From contig NZ_CP065053.1 in assembly GCF_015689335.1 (NCBI RefSeq), forward strand, positions 930,001 through 994,000: 64,000 nucleotides of DNA. Reading direction: 5' to 3'. This stretch comes from Massilia antarctica. Lineage in GTDB: Bacteria; Pseudomonadota; Gammaproteobacteria; Burkholderiales; Burkholderiaceae_D. Shown here piece after piece: positions 50,428 to 59,642 of this stretch; position 1 is the first letter of the stretch; every line of letters begins with the position of its first letter. Below the pieces are notes generated by a model. That model was not told where the DNA came from. It saw only the letters and a list, made by a program, of their open reading frames with translations, and did no database searches. The position numbers were made by a program, and so were the translations under genes.

Positions 50428-51600
50428 TTAGGCTTTATGAGCAGCAGCAGCGGCAACCACGGCCTTGGCTGCGTCTTCCATCGTATCGGCGGCGATGATC
50501 GGCAGGCCGGACTCGGCCAGCATCTTCTTGCCGATGTCTTCGTTGGTGCCCTTCATGCGCACAACCAGCGGCACGGTCAGGGAAACGGCCTTCGATGCGG
50601 TGATCACGCCTTCGGCGATCACGTCGCAGCGCATGATGCCGCCGAAAATGTTGACCAGGATGGCTTTCAGGCCTGGATTCTTCAACATGATCTTGAACGC
50701 TTCGGTCACTTTTTCCGCCGTGGCGCCACCGCCCACGTCGAGGAAGTTGGCAGGCTCGCCACCGAACAGCTTGATGGTGTCCATGGTGGCCATGGCCAGG
50801 CCGGCGCCGTTCACCAGGCAGCCGATGTTGCCGTCGAGCGAGATGTAAGCTAGGTCGAATTTCGACGCTTCCACTTCGGCCGCATCTTCTTCGTCCAGGT
50901 CGCGGTAAGCGACGATGTTCGGCTGGCGATACAGGGCGTTCGAGTCGAAGTTGAATTTGGCGTCGAGGGCGATGACCTTGCCGGAGCCGGTCAGGATCAG
51001 CGGGTTGATTTCGGCCAATGATGCATCGGTTTCCCAGTAGGCTTTGTACAGGCCCTGCAGCTGAACCCGCGCGTCGGCGATCGATTCAGGCGGCACGCCG
51101 ATCTTGGCCGAAATGTCGTCCGCTTCGGCGTCGGTCAGGCCGACCGATGGGTCGATCGCGATCTGGTGGATTTTTTCCGGGTTCGAGTGGGCAACTTCTT
51201 CGATGTCCATGCCGCCTTCAGAGGAAGCCATGAGCACCACGCGCTGGCTGACGCGGTCGGTGACCATCGACACGTACAGTTCTTTCTTGATGTCCGCGCC
51301 TTCTTCGATCAGCAGGCGGCGTACTTTCTGGCCTTCCGGGCTGGTCTGGTGCGTGATCAGCTGCATGCCCAGGATCTGTTCCGCGTATTCCTTGACCTGT
51401 TCCAGCGACTTGGCGACCTTCACGCCGCCGCCCTTGCCGCGACCGCCAGCATGGATCTGTGCCTTGACTACCCAGACCGGACCGCCGAGCGTCTCGGCTG
51501 CTTTGACAGCCTCTTCCACGGACAAGCACGGAATGCCGCGCGGTACCGTCACTCCATACTGCCGGAGGATTTCTTTGCCTTGATACTCATGGATTTTCAT
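50428..51600 (-). CDS. sucC: Succinate-CoA ligase, beta subunit
   Basis: 390 aa from ATG 51600. [48 protein letters not shown] and [21 protein letters not shown] are standard for the ATP-grasp beta subunit. The frame extends upstream but without family sequence. Forms the sucC-sucD operon. Confidence 0.96.
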   Translation of the reverse strand: MKIHEYQGKEILRQYGVTVPRGIPCLSVEEAVKAAETLGGPVWVVKAQIHAGGRGKGGGVKVAKSLEQVKEYAEQILGMQLITHQTSPEGQKVRRLLIEEGADIKKELYVSMVTDRVSQRVVLMASSEGGMDIEEVAHSNPEKIHQIAIDPSVGLTDAEADDISAKIGVPPESIADARVQLQGLYKAYWETDASLAEINPLILTGSGKVIALDAKFNFDSNALYRQPNIVAYRDLDEEDAAEVEASKFDLAYISLDGNIGCLVNGAGLAMATMDTIKLFGGEPANFLDVGGGATAEKVTEAFKIMLKNPGLKAILVNIFGGIMRCDVIAEGVITASKAVSLTVPLVVRMKGTNEDIGKKMLAESGLPIIAADTMEDAAKAVVAAAAAHKA

Positions 51601-51674
51601 GCTGGCTTCCCTTCTTCTGATACTGATTTGTAGAAAATACGGTTGAAATGCGAGAAAAAAACGGGAAAGCGATG

Positions 51675-52241
51675 CTAACCCGGTACAGCTTTCGCCACCC
51701 AGCGCGGATAGTACACCGCGACGGCAGGACCCTCGGCACGCAGGGCATGGCATTTATCGATCTGGAACGGCTTGTTCGGCAAGGGGTCGTGGCCAGCCCC
51801 GTCGCGGGTCTGGATCACGTCGTTGGCGTAGGCCTGGATCGCCGCGGTGGGCAGGATCTGCGCCAGTTCGCTCAGGTGCGTGCAGCCCAGCACGCCGGAC
51901 AGCCGCTCTTTGACGCCAAGGCGGAAGCCCTTCATCAGGGACAGGCCGATCAATTTTTTGTAAGCAGGCGCTATGGTATCGCAATAGCCTGGGTAGGGAA
52001 CGGCATCGGACGCGGCTTCGGCATCGACAATGGTCAGTTCGCGGTTGATGGTGATGCGCAGGTGCAGGTTGTGCAGATAGGTGCCGCCGCTGCGTACGCC
52101 TGACGCCAGGGTCACGTCGCGCACCTTGACGTCGCTGATGCGGGCGTCGAGATCCCACAGGCCATCGTCGCGCGCGAACGCTTCGATTTCGATGGCGCGC
52201 GTATGCCGTAGTGCGCGAGGGACGGGAGAAGACAGGGGCAT
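51675..52241 (-). CDS. DUF2889 domain protein
   Basis: 188 aa from ATG 52241. The pattern [60 protein letters not shown] and [23 protein letters not shown] is typical of DUF2889, a family of unknown role found in betaproteobacteria, often near aromatic or lipid degradation genes. No signal peptide. It lies 74 bases upstream of sucC in the same direction. Confidence 0.85.
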   Translation of the reverse strand: MPLSSPVPRALRHTRAIEIEAFARDDGLWDLDARISDVKVRDVTLASGVRSGGTYLHNLHLRITINRELTIVDAEAASDAVPYPGYCDTIAPAYKKLIGLSLMKGFRLGVKERLSGVLGCTHLSELAQILPTAAIQAYANDVIQTRDGAGHDPLPNKPFQIDKCHALRAEGPAVAVYYPRWVAKAVPG

Positions 52242-52697
52242 GAAGACAAGACCAATGCCGAAAATGCGGCGTAAATAGTTGCAGCCGGTGTGCACATCGT
52301 GCACGTTGCCGCAGCTTCTACGGCAACAACCGCTCATGCGGCGCTGCTTAAACCCCAAAAGTTTAGCACATGCGGGAGGCCAGTTGCGCTGCAACATGGT
52401 TTTTAGGGGAAAGATGCGCGAAATTTCATCGGTTGGGGAGATTTTCGTATCGGAGGCTCGCAACCCCATGGGCCCGCAGGGAGTCTGCACGGTAGAATCT
52501 GATGCAATCCGAGTAGCTACACGAGGTAAATTTATCAAAGGCAACTAACCAGCTACGAACAGGGTACGACCGGATTATAAATGCGTGCCCCCATCAAGCG
52601 CCAACGCGGCAACCCGGCTTTACTGTTCCGTTCGTTGCCGCTTGTCGGTACTGCCCCCTGCCCTTGAGCGTCCCTTACGCTACTTGCCCCAAAGCCC
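52242..52697. other. Intergenic region, no gene seen
   Basis: 456 bases between the DUF2889 gene and the 104-aa gene. GC content drops to the right. It contains no open frame with a convincing start and no recognisable repeat or RNA; it presumably holds the promoter of the DUF2889 gene. Confidence 0.4.
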
Positions 52698-53012
52698 TCA
52701 TTTTTTGTTTAAAACGGCAAACCCGTGCTCTTTTAGCCATACAACAAAATAATTTGGTACTTTTGGCGTCACCAATATTTTTCGAACGAACCATCCATGT
52801 TGCGTTTGAATAAGAAAGCTACGAGCGAAAAGGCGGTTCTTGAAATTATAGGCACCTAGTGAACCAAGAGAGGCGTGTCCAATTTCCTCCACAGATTCAA
52901 TATTTTCAAATTCTAAAATATGTAAAGTTAAGAATTGAAGTAGCTTAAAACGAACGCCGATATCACACAGTTCAATATCGTACAGCCACGATAATAAAGG
53001 GATCGTGTTCAT
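52698..53012 (-). CDS. 104-aa protein, possible bacterial PH-like fold
   Basis: The sequence is distinctly richer in A and T than its neighbours, a sign of recent transfer. FKLLQFLTLHILEFENIESVEEI, NRLFARSFLIQTQHGWFVRKILVTPK and YFVVWLKEHGF follow the strand-and-helix order of bacterial PH-domain proteins, but the match is by eye only. Its ATG overlaps the TGA of the interrupted small secreted-protein frame restored across the IS50-like element (see 54512-54715), so it was the second gene of a coupled pair. It has now lost its promoter. Confidence 0.6.
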   Translation of the reverse strand: MNTIPLLSWLYDIELCDIGVRFKLLQFLTLHILEFENIESVEEIGHASLGSLGAYNFKNRLFARSFLIQTQHGWFVRKILVTPKVPNYFVVWLKEHGFAVLNKK

Positions 53013-53032
53013 TGACAGTCACAGCTTGAGCC

Positions 53033-54511
53033 CATGCCGTTATACACAACTCAGTCAAACTCTCCTCTGAGGGCGCGTAATGTTTGAGCGGCAGTCAGCA
53101 CCTTGTCGAGTCCACGCCAAATGGTCTTTGCGCCCGGCTCGCCATCACTCTTTCTTGCCAGGAAGCCGCCGATTTGCGCGATCAGTCGCACCACTTGATT
53201 CAAAGTGGGCGGAGTAGACGGCATCTTTTTTTTTGCCAGCAGATGGGCACCATGAATTTCATCCGTATCGAAGAACAGCGTGGCGTCCAGATCCGGGCAG
53301 GTTCGCCCCTTTCGCATCAGATAGGTGACGCGCCAAGCAACCACCATGAACAAAGCCAGCGCGCGTTCGAGCCGGTCGATGGCGCCGAGTTGCAATGACT
53401 CCACCTCGCAGCCATTTTTCAGTACATGGAAGTAAATCTCGATCTCCCAACGTGCCCGGTACCAATCGATCAATTCGACCGCCTGCTCGCGCGTCTCGAC
53501 TGTACGGTTCGTCAGCAAACGCCACTCGACTGGCTTGGTGCCGGCCGGTGCGCCCACCTCGCGCGCAATCAGGCACGTGACGGTCAGACGAGCGTGTTTG
53601 CCGTCGCTGATCTCGACTTCGCGTGCCCACAATTGTTGTCGTACGCTGCGCGCCTTGCGGTTCTCACGGGCTCCCAGCATGAATTCGATCTCGCCGATCG
53701 GTACCCCTGCCGTGGTCGTATCCCACAGCTTAGCGCCGTCACCGGCAGGCAGACATCGGTCATGTTTGGCGCGCACCAGCCAATCGGCTGGCGTATGCAG
53801 TTCGTGCGCGCGGCGCATCATGTCGACCATGTCCGCTTCCCGGTCGGCCAGATAGACCAGCCTTGTACCGGGCATCTCGGCGGCCATCTCCGCCACCCGC
53901 TCATAACCTTCCACCCAGCGTAGACTCTCTTTCTGGCCTGGCCGCACGCCGTCGTCGCCGCGCTTCTCGCGTGCCCACATCCAGGCATCGAGCACGCCGA
54001 GCGGTTCGCGTTCCGTCGTTACCGCCAAGGTCGGGTGCAGGTACATACCGCGCCGCGCCTCATAATTGAGCGGGCCCAGCCCAGCAATTTCCTGACCGTT
54101 AAAGTCCAGTTCCTTCGTGTCCTGGATGCACAGCACCACTTTCTGTTCACGCATGCGTTCCTGAGTGCGCGCCCAGTGTGGTGCCAGGATGCTCTCCCAA
54201 GTAACGTCCGAGTTGCGCAGAAAGCGATACGCAGCACAAGTCTCGCTCCAGGTGTCGCACCTTCCGGAATGCTGGCCGTCGGTTTGGCTGCAAGTCGTTC
54301 CATCAATTTTTTCGCTCTCTTGTCAAGACGGACGTCGCCAAGGTCGAGTGCCGCAAATTCCTGCTCTGTCCACTGCTGTGCTACTTTCATCACGCGTCCG
54401 CCCAAAAGACGAGAGTAAACGCGATTTGCCCGAAGTTTACAAGCCCTGCTGGTAAGTCATTGAAAGTAAACAATTTTTGCCGACGGGTGGGGAATTGTGT
54501 ATAACGCTATG
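53033..54511 (-). mobile_element. IS4-family, IS50-group insertion sequence, 1479 bp
   Basis: The ends CATGCCGTTATACACAA (from 53033) and the complement of TTGTGTATAACGCTATG (to 54511) are inverted repeats with the TTATACACA core known from IS50/Tn5. They are flanked by the nine-base duplication GCTTGAGCC (53024-53032 and 54512-54520), the size expected for this group. The single transposase gene is frameshifted. Confidence 0.95.
53051..54390 (-). pseudogene. IS50-like transposase, one frameshift
   Basis: The N-terminal frame from ATG 54390 (QQWTEQEFAALDLGDVRLDKRAKKLMERLAAKPTASIPEG) is lost near 54250-54265, where the other frame continues (ETCAAYRFLRNSDVTW, then VVLCIQDTKELDFNGQE). The catalytic residues remain: Asp in CIQDTKELDF, Asp in YLADREADM and the YRARWEIEIYFHVLKNGCEVE Glu signature. 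A single indel thus inactivates an otherwise full-length Tn5-type transposase. Confidence 0.9.
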
Positions 54512-54715
54512 GCTTGAGCCAGAGGCAGTAGCATCCTCGTCCTCGTACAAAACCGCTGAGTATCCGTAATATTTATACGGACCAATAGTGTCCCTATCTC
54601 CGGCGTGCGCATTGAAGGGCGAGCATAGAAGTAGGGCGGCGATATATACGCACAACGTTCGACAGAGGGAGACCACGCGTGCGTAACCAAATACCCCCGC
54701 GCGAGATAAAAACAT
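54512..54715 (-). pseudogene. Small secreted-protein gene, cut by the IS50-like element
   Basis: From ATG 54715 the frame encodes a signal peptide (LCRTLCVYIAALLLCSPFNAHA, cleavage near residue 38) and a short mature part (GDRDTIGPYKYYGYSAVLYEDEDATASGSS). Excising the element plus one target copy adds four codons (CDCQ) and a TGA that overlaps the ATG of the 104-aa gene. The product would have been 72 aa. The family is unknown. The overlap is the main reason to believe the frame. Confidence 0.5.
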
Positions 54716-54766
54716 TTCATTCCTAAAAGCGTATAGACAGGGGCGACATTGTCTCACAGCTAACAA

Positions 54767-55392
54767 AAAAATAATTACTTTTAGTCACTATAATTTTCTT
54801 TAATCTTGATATTGTTGTTTTTTGAGAACGCCGAACGCGTCCTATGCCTTGAGCAAATGCCAGACCAGCAACAAGCCTCGCTAGCCGCTCATACACGCAA
54901 TGAAACCCCGCACTTGGTCGCCCATAACTGGCAGAGCGGTCGCGCAAATTTGCGACTACGGGCCAGTACTGGGGAATTGGAATTGAGCATGAACGAGGTC
55001 AACTTGGAAATGCCCCGTGATGGCCGAGGCCGAGAACATCTTGCCCATCACGCCGCGCAAGTCGCTCCAGGCAATTGACGATTGCCTAGAGCCAGCGTGG
55101 GGTTCGTCGCCACATGCCGTCATTTACAATTGGCATGAGTCCTCCAGTGTGGCGTTATTGCGCCGCGGCAAAATAATAAGTGGAATCAGACGGACAAAAT
55201 ACAGCCGTACCCCAGAGCGAAAAAGCGTAGCGCCTTCCACCGTTGAGGAGTATGCCGGTGTAACACCTCCGGCATACGGCGAAAGGCGCTCCGCTTTTCC
55301 GCCCCAGGGCAGCGGCGCCAGCGTTGCGGCGCACTCAGTCACGCTCGGGCGCCGGGGAGGCGGCAAGCGGGACAACAGTTCAGAGAAAATAT
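54767..55392. other. Region without recognised genes before recX
   Basis: AT-rich at the left, then moderate GC. It contains frames of 90 and 138 codons on the plus strand with no ribosome site or familiar content. The only clear structure is the nested hairpin at 55219-55298. Confidence 0.4.
55219..55298. repeat. Nested 80-bp inverted repeat
   Basis: An inner palindrome GTATGCCGGTGT / ACACCTCCGGCATAC lies within outer arms AAAAGCGTAGCGCCTT and AAGGCGCTCCGCTTTT. The whole can fold into one long imperfect hairpin. It lies about 95 bases past the recX stop. It may be a terminator for recX or a small dispersed palindromic element. Confidence 0.75.
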
Positions 55393-55848
55393 CTAATCAT
55401 CATCCGGATCGCGCCCCTGCATCGCCGCCCTGACTGCACCTTGGGAAAACCCGCGCTGCATCAAAAACCGCATCTGCTTGTTGCGCTCGGCGGGATCGCT
55501 CGCCACCGTGCCGAATTTGCGCTGCCACACTTCGCAGGCGCGCGCCGTTTCGCTATCGGCCAGCCCGGCCTTTAACTCTTGCAAGACCTCGCCCTTGACC
55601 CCGTGACTTTGCAGCTCGGCCATGATGCGGCTGTTGCCGAAGCGCGCGGAGCGGCGGTGAATCAGGGATTCGGAAAAACGTTCCTGCGACAGCCAATTGT
55701 TTTTTTCGAGGAAATCGAGCAGGGCGTCGACGTCGTCGCCCTCCTCCGCATAACGCGCCAGCTTGCGCCCCAGTTCAAGCCGGCTGTGCTCGCGCATCGA
55801 GAGATAGCGCAGGGCACGGCCTTTCAGGCTCAAATGGGGTGCCGCCAT
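55393..55848 (-). CDS. recX: Regulatory protein RecX
   Basis: 151 aa. [64 protein letters not shown] is the standard RecX repeat structure. It binds RecA filaments and limits their activity. It starts 15 bases after recA and is transcribed with it. Confidence 0.94.
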   Translation of the reverse strand: MAAPHLSLKGRALRYLSMREHSRLELGRKLARYAEEGDDVDALLDFLEKNNWLSQERFSESLIHRRSARFGNSRIMAELQSHGVKGEVLQELKAGLADSETARACEVWQRKFGTVASDPAERNKQMRFLMQRGFSQGAVRAAMQGRDPDDD

Positions 55849-55863
55849 CGTTACCGCCGCCGA

Positions 55864-56946
55864 TTACTCGGGGACTGCTTTCAGCTTGGCGACCTTGACA
55901 GCAGGCTCCTCGCCAGGGACCGGCGGCAGTTCGCGCACACCAAGGGCCACGCGCACCTTGTTTTCGATCTCGCGCGCCAGAGCCGGACGCTCCTTGAGGA
56001 AGATGCGCGCATTATCCTTACCCTGGCCGATACGTTCGCCGTTATAGCTGTACCAGGAACCCGACTTCTCGACGATCTTGTTATCCGCACCCAGATCCAG
56101 GATCTCGCCTTCGCGCGACGTGCCTTCGCCATACAGAATGTCGAAGTGCGCTTCCTTGAACGGCGGGGCGATCTTGTTCTTGACGACCTTGACCTTGGTT
56201 TCGTTACCGATGACTTCGTCGCCGGATTTGATGGAACCGGTGCGGCGGATATCCAGGCGCACGGAAGCATAGAACTTGAGCGCGTTACCACCGGTGGTGG
56301 TTTCCGGGCTGCCGAACATGACGCCGATCTTCATGCGGATCTGGTTGATGAAAATAACCAAGGTATTGGTGCGGTTGATCGAACCTGTCAGCTTGCGCAG
56401 TGCCTGGGACATCAGGCGTGCCTGCAAACCCGGCAGGGAATCGCCCATGTCGCCTTCGATCTCGGCGCGCGGGGTGAGCGCGGCCACCGAATCGATCACG
56501 ACCAGGTCGACGCTGCCCGAACGCACCAGCGCATCGGTGATTTCCAGTGCCTGCTCACCCGTGTCCGGCTGCGAAATGAGCAGTTCGGACAGGTTGATGC
56601 CCAGTTTCTGAGCGTAACCGACGTCCAGCGCGTGCTCGGCATCGATAAAGGCGCAGGTGCCGCCCAGTTTTTGCATTTGTGCGATGGTCTGCAGGGTCAG
56701 GGTGGTTTTACCCGACGATTCAGGACCGTAGATCTCGACCACGCGGCCGCGCGGCAAGCCGCCCACACCCAGCGCGATGTCGAGCCCCAGCGAGCCGGTC
56801 GAGACGACCTGCACGTCTTCCACGGGCGCGTTGGCATCCATGCGCATGACGGAGCCCTTGCCGAACTGCTTTTCAATCTGCGCGAGGGCGGCGGCCAGTG
56901 CCTTGCCTTTCTCGCCAGCATTTAATACGGTTTTTTTATCATCCAT
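55864..56946 (-). CDS. recA: Recombinase A
   Basis: 360 aa. Walker [14 protein letters not shown], the [14 protein letters not shown] start, [18 protein letters not shown], Walker [11 protein letters not shown], and loop L2 region [28 protein letters not shown] are complete. It pairs homologous DNA and triggers LexA cleavage. A perfect LexA box precedes it. It would be the enzyme needed for exchange between the pilin repeats in this window. Confidence 0.97.
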   Translation of the reverse strand: MDDKKTVLNAGEKGKALAAALAQIEKQFGKGSVMRMDANAPVEDVQVVSTGSLGLDIALGVGGLPRGRVVEIYGPESSGKTTLTLQTIAQMQKLGGTCAFIDAEHALDVGYAQKLGINLSELLISQPDTGEQALEITDALVRSGSVDLVVIDSVAALTPRAEIEGDMGDSLPGLQARLMSQALRKLTGSINRTNTLVIFINQIRMKIGVMFGSPETTTGGNALKFYASVRLDIRRTGSIKSGDEVIGNETKVKVVKNKIAPPFKEAHFDILYGEGTSREGEILDLGADNKIVEKSGSWYSYNGERIGQGKDNARIFLKERPALAREIENKVRVALGVRELPPVPGEEPAVKVAKLKAVPE

Positions 56947-57007
56947 AATTTTCTTTCAGTCCAGAGAGTGGTCCAGATCACGGGCGGAAGTCACGTCACA
57001 GACAACA

Positions 57008-57023
57008 CTGTACAAATAAACAG
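57008..57023 (-). promoter_or_regulatory. LexA (SOS) box of recA
   Basis: CTGT-N8-ACAG with an AT-rich centre, extended by A and T-rich bases outside, matches the proteobacterial SOS box. It is 62 bases upstream of the recA ATG. Confidence 0.9.
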
Positions 57024-57121
57024 TGGTTTATGCAAGCGGCACGCGCCCCCGATTCAAAAAAATTCCCAGCGTTGCGCCAAATGAAACACAATAGCCCTTA
57101 CTTAGACGTCCCGGTGTCCCC

Positions 57122-57832
57122 ATGCGTATTTTACTTGCCGAAGATGATAGCGTGCTTGCCGATGGATTGACGCGCTCCTTGCGCCAGTCCGGCTACGCCA
57201 TCGATTGTGTGAAGAACGGACAGGAGGCCGATACCGCCCTGTCCACCCAGGAATTCGACCTGCTGATCCTCGACCTCGGCCTGCCCAAGCTGTCCGGGCT
57301 GGAAGTGCTGCGCCGCCTGCGCGCCCGCGCCTCCCTCCTGCCAGTGCTGATCCTGACCGCGGCCGATTCCATCGAGCAGCGGGTCAACGGCCTCGACCTT
57401 GGCGCCGACGATTACATGGCCAAGCCCTTCGCCCTGTCCGAGCTGGAGGCGCGCGTGCGCGCCCTGACCCGGCGCGGCGCTGGCGGCGGCGCGGCCGTGG
57501 TGCGCCATGGCCCGCTGGCTTACGACCAGGTCGGGCGCAGCGCCTATATCAACGACCAGATGCTCGACCTGTCGGCGCGCGAACTGGGTTTACTCGAAAT
57601 TTTGCTGGCGCGCGCCGGGCGCCTGGTGTCCAAGGAACAGCTGGTCGACCACCTGTGCGAATGGGGCGAGGAAGTGTCGAATAACGCCATCGAAGTGTAT
57701 GTGCACCGCTTGCGCAAGAAGATCGAGGTGGGCGGGGTGCGCATCGCCACCGTGCGCGGCCTCGGCTATTGCCTGGAAAAATACGTCGACACAAGCCGCG
57801 CCGGCCTCGATTCGGGCGTGGAATCGAAGTGA
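57122..57832 (+). CDS. OmpR-family response regulator
   Basis: 236 aa. Receiver domain with D51 in LLILDLGLPKLSGLEVL and the conserved Lys in MAKPFAL; the C-terminal winged helix has LSARELGLLEILLARAGRLVSKEQL and NAIEVYVHRLRKKIEVGGVRIATVRGLGY. It resembles QseB/TctD regulators. Its last codons overlap the kinase gene (GTGA). Confidence 0.94.
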   Translation: MRILLAEDDSVLADGLTRSLRQSGYAIDCVKNGQEADTALSTQEFDLLILDLGLPKLSGLEVLRRLRARASLLPVLILTAADSIEQRVNGLDLGADDYMAKPFALSELEARVRALTRRGAGGGAAVVRHGPLAYDQVGRSAYINDQMLDLSARELGLLEILLARAGRLVSKEQLVDHLCEWGEEVSNNAIEVYVHRLRKKIEVGGVRIATVRGLGYCLEKYVDTSRAGLDSGVESK

Positions 57833-59346
57833 AGGTGCGCGACGCCGCCATGGCCGCGTCCGATCCACCCGACGCCCTCTATGTGCCGCCCAGCGCCGAG
57901 CCGGACGAAAACATCCAGCATTCCCTGTTCGGCGAAATCCTCGACTGGATGCTGGCCCCGCTGCTGCTGCTGTGGCCGATGAGCATCGCCATCACCTACC
58001 TGGTAGCCAAGTCGATCGCCAACGAGCCCTTCGACCGTGCGCTGGAAGACAGCATCACCGTGCTGGCCCAGCAGGTGCGCGAAGTCGACGGCAAGGTCGT
58101 CTCGCGCCTGCCCGGCAGCGCGCGCGACATCCTGCGCGCCGACGATGTCGACCAGGTGTATTTCCAGATCGTCGGCCCGCACCGCGAACACATCGACGGC
58201 GACCGCGACCTGCCCCAGCCGCCCGACGAGGAGCGCCTGCGCAACGGGCGGGTCAATTTTCGCAACGAACTGATGCACGGCACCCCGGTGCGCATCGCTT
58301 TTTCCTATGTCAACCTGCGCCCCCTGGCCCAACGCGGCGACGAGCCTTACGCGGCCCTGGTGCAAGTGGCCGAAACCTTGGACAAGCGCGCCCAGCTCGC
58401 CAATGAAATCATCAAGGGCGTGATCCTGCCCCAGTTCATCATCCTGCCGATCGTGCTGGCCTTGGTCTGGCTGGCCCTGGCGCGCGGCCTCTCGCCCCTG
58501 GCCCAGTTGCAGGAACGCATACGCGCGCGCCGTCCGGACGACCTCTCACCGATCGATTCGCGCCAGGTGCCGGAAGAAATCTCGCCCCTGGTCGGCTCGC
58601 TCAACGACATGCTCGAACGCCTCTCGCAAACCATCGAAATGCAAAAGCGCTTCATCGCCGATGCCGCCCACCAGATGAAAACCCCGCTGGCCGGCATGCG
58701 CATGCAGTCCGAACTGGCGCTGCGCCAGCTCGACCCCGAGGAAATCCGGCGCTCGCTCGAACAGCTAGCGAAAAGTTCCGAGTCGGCCACGCGCCTGGTC
58801 AATCAATTGCTGGCACTGGCGCGCGCCGAAAACCAGCCCAACGCCGGCCTGGCCTACGAGGAACTCGACCTGTGCGAGAGTGCGCGCGAGACCGTGCAGG
58901 ACTGGGTGCAAGCCTCGTTCGCCCAGCGCATCGACCTCGGCTTCGAACAGCCGGAGCGGCCGGTGCTGATCGCGGCCAGCCCGATGATGCTGCGCGAACT
59001 GCTCTCCAATCTGATCGACAACGCCCTGCGCTACACCCCGGCCGGCGGCAGCGTCACCGTGCGCGTGCGGCAGGAAGCCGACCTGGCCATCCTGGAAGTC
59101 GAGGATAGCGGCCCCGGCATCGCCCCGGACGAACGCGCCCACGTGTTCGAGCGCTTTTACCGCATCCTCGGCAACAGCGCTTCCGGCAGCGGCCTGGGAC
59201 TGGCCATCGTGCGCGAAATCGCCCAGCAGCACGGCGCCGCCGTCGACATCTTCAACAATCCGCACAGCGGGCAGAAAAAGACACCCGGCTGCCAGTTCCG
59301 CCTGACCTTCCCGCCGCCGCGGATCACCGACGCGGAGGAAGAGTGA
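57829..59346 (+). CDS. Sensor histidine kinase (TctE/QseC-like)
   Basis: 505 aa from a GTG overlapping the regulator stop. Two membrane helices (about 40-62 and 203-223) enclose a periplasmic sensor domain of 140 residues; then a HAMP-like segment, the H-box FIADAAHQMKTPLAGM (H281), N-box NLIDNALRYTP, and the G boxes DSGPGIAPDE and GSGLGLAIVREI. It is likely to control the transporter genes immediately downstream, with which it is translationally linked (TGATG). Confidence 0.93.
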   Translation: MKVRDAAMAASDPPDALYVPPSAEPDENIQHSLFGEILDWMLAPLLLLWPMSIAITYLVAKSIANEPFDRALEDSITVLAQQVREVDGKVVSRLPGSARDILRADDVDQVYFQIVGPHREHIDGDRDLPQPPDEERLRNGRVNFRNELMHGTPVRIAFSYVNLRPLAQRGDEPYAALVQVAETLDKRAQLANEIIKGVILPQFIILPIVLALVWLALARGLSPLAQLQERIRARRPDDLSPIDSRQVPEEISPLVGSLNDMLERLSQTIEMQKRFIADAAHQMKTPLAGMRMQSELALRQLDPEEIRRSLEQLAKSSESATRLVNQLLALARAENQPNAGLAYEELDLCESARETVQDWVQASFAQRIDLGFEQPERPVLIAASPMMLRELLSNLIDNALRYTPAGGSVTVRVRQEADLAILEVEDSGPGIAPDERAHVFERFYRILGNSASGSGLGLAIVREIAQQHGAAVDIFNNPHSGQKKTPGCQFRLTFPPPRITDAEEE

Positions 59347-59642
59347 TGGAAACGGACGCCATGGCCGGCCAGCGCCGCCGCCTCGTGGCCGCGCGCCGGG
59401 TGCACTGGCGCCGCACGCGCGCAGTCACGGCCACCCTGCTGCTGCTGTGGCTGGCCACGGGCTTTTGCACCGTGTTTTTCGCGCGCGAACTGGCCAACTG
59501 GTCGCTGTTCGGCTGGCCGCTATCGTTCTACCTGGCGGCCCAGGGCGCCTCCCTGGTCTACCTGGCCATCCTCGGCATCTATGTGCTGGCCATGCGGCGC
59601 GCCGACCGCCGTTTCGTCGCCGCCCTGAAGGAAGCTCCATGA
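59346..59642 (+). CDS. DUF4212 small subunit of a sodium/solute symporter
   Basis: 98 aa. Two hydrophobic helices with the DUF4212 pattern LLLLWLATGFCTVFFARELANWSLFGWPLSFYLAAQGASLVYLAILGIYVLAMRR. DUF4212 proteins regularly precede VC_2705-type symporters and resemble YhjB/ActP partners. Overlaps both neighbours by a few bases. Confidence 0.9.
   Translation: METDAMAGQRRRLVAARRVHWRRTRAVTATLLLLWLATGFCTVFFARELANWSLFGWPLSFYLAAQGASLVYLAILGIYVLAMRRADRRFVAALKEAP

Noticed and set aside
54806..55433. Plus-strand frames of 90 and 138 codons before recX
   Set aside because: No ribosome site, no recognisable sequence, and the second runs through the nested hairpin.
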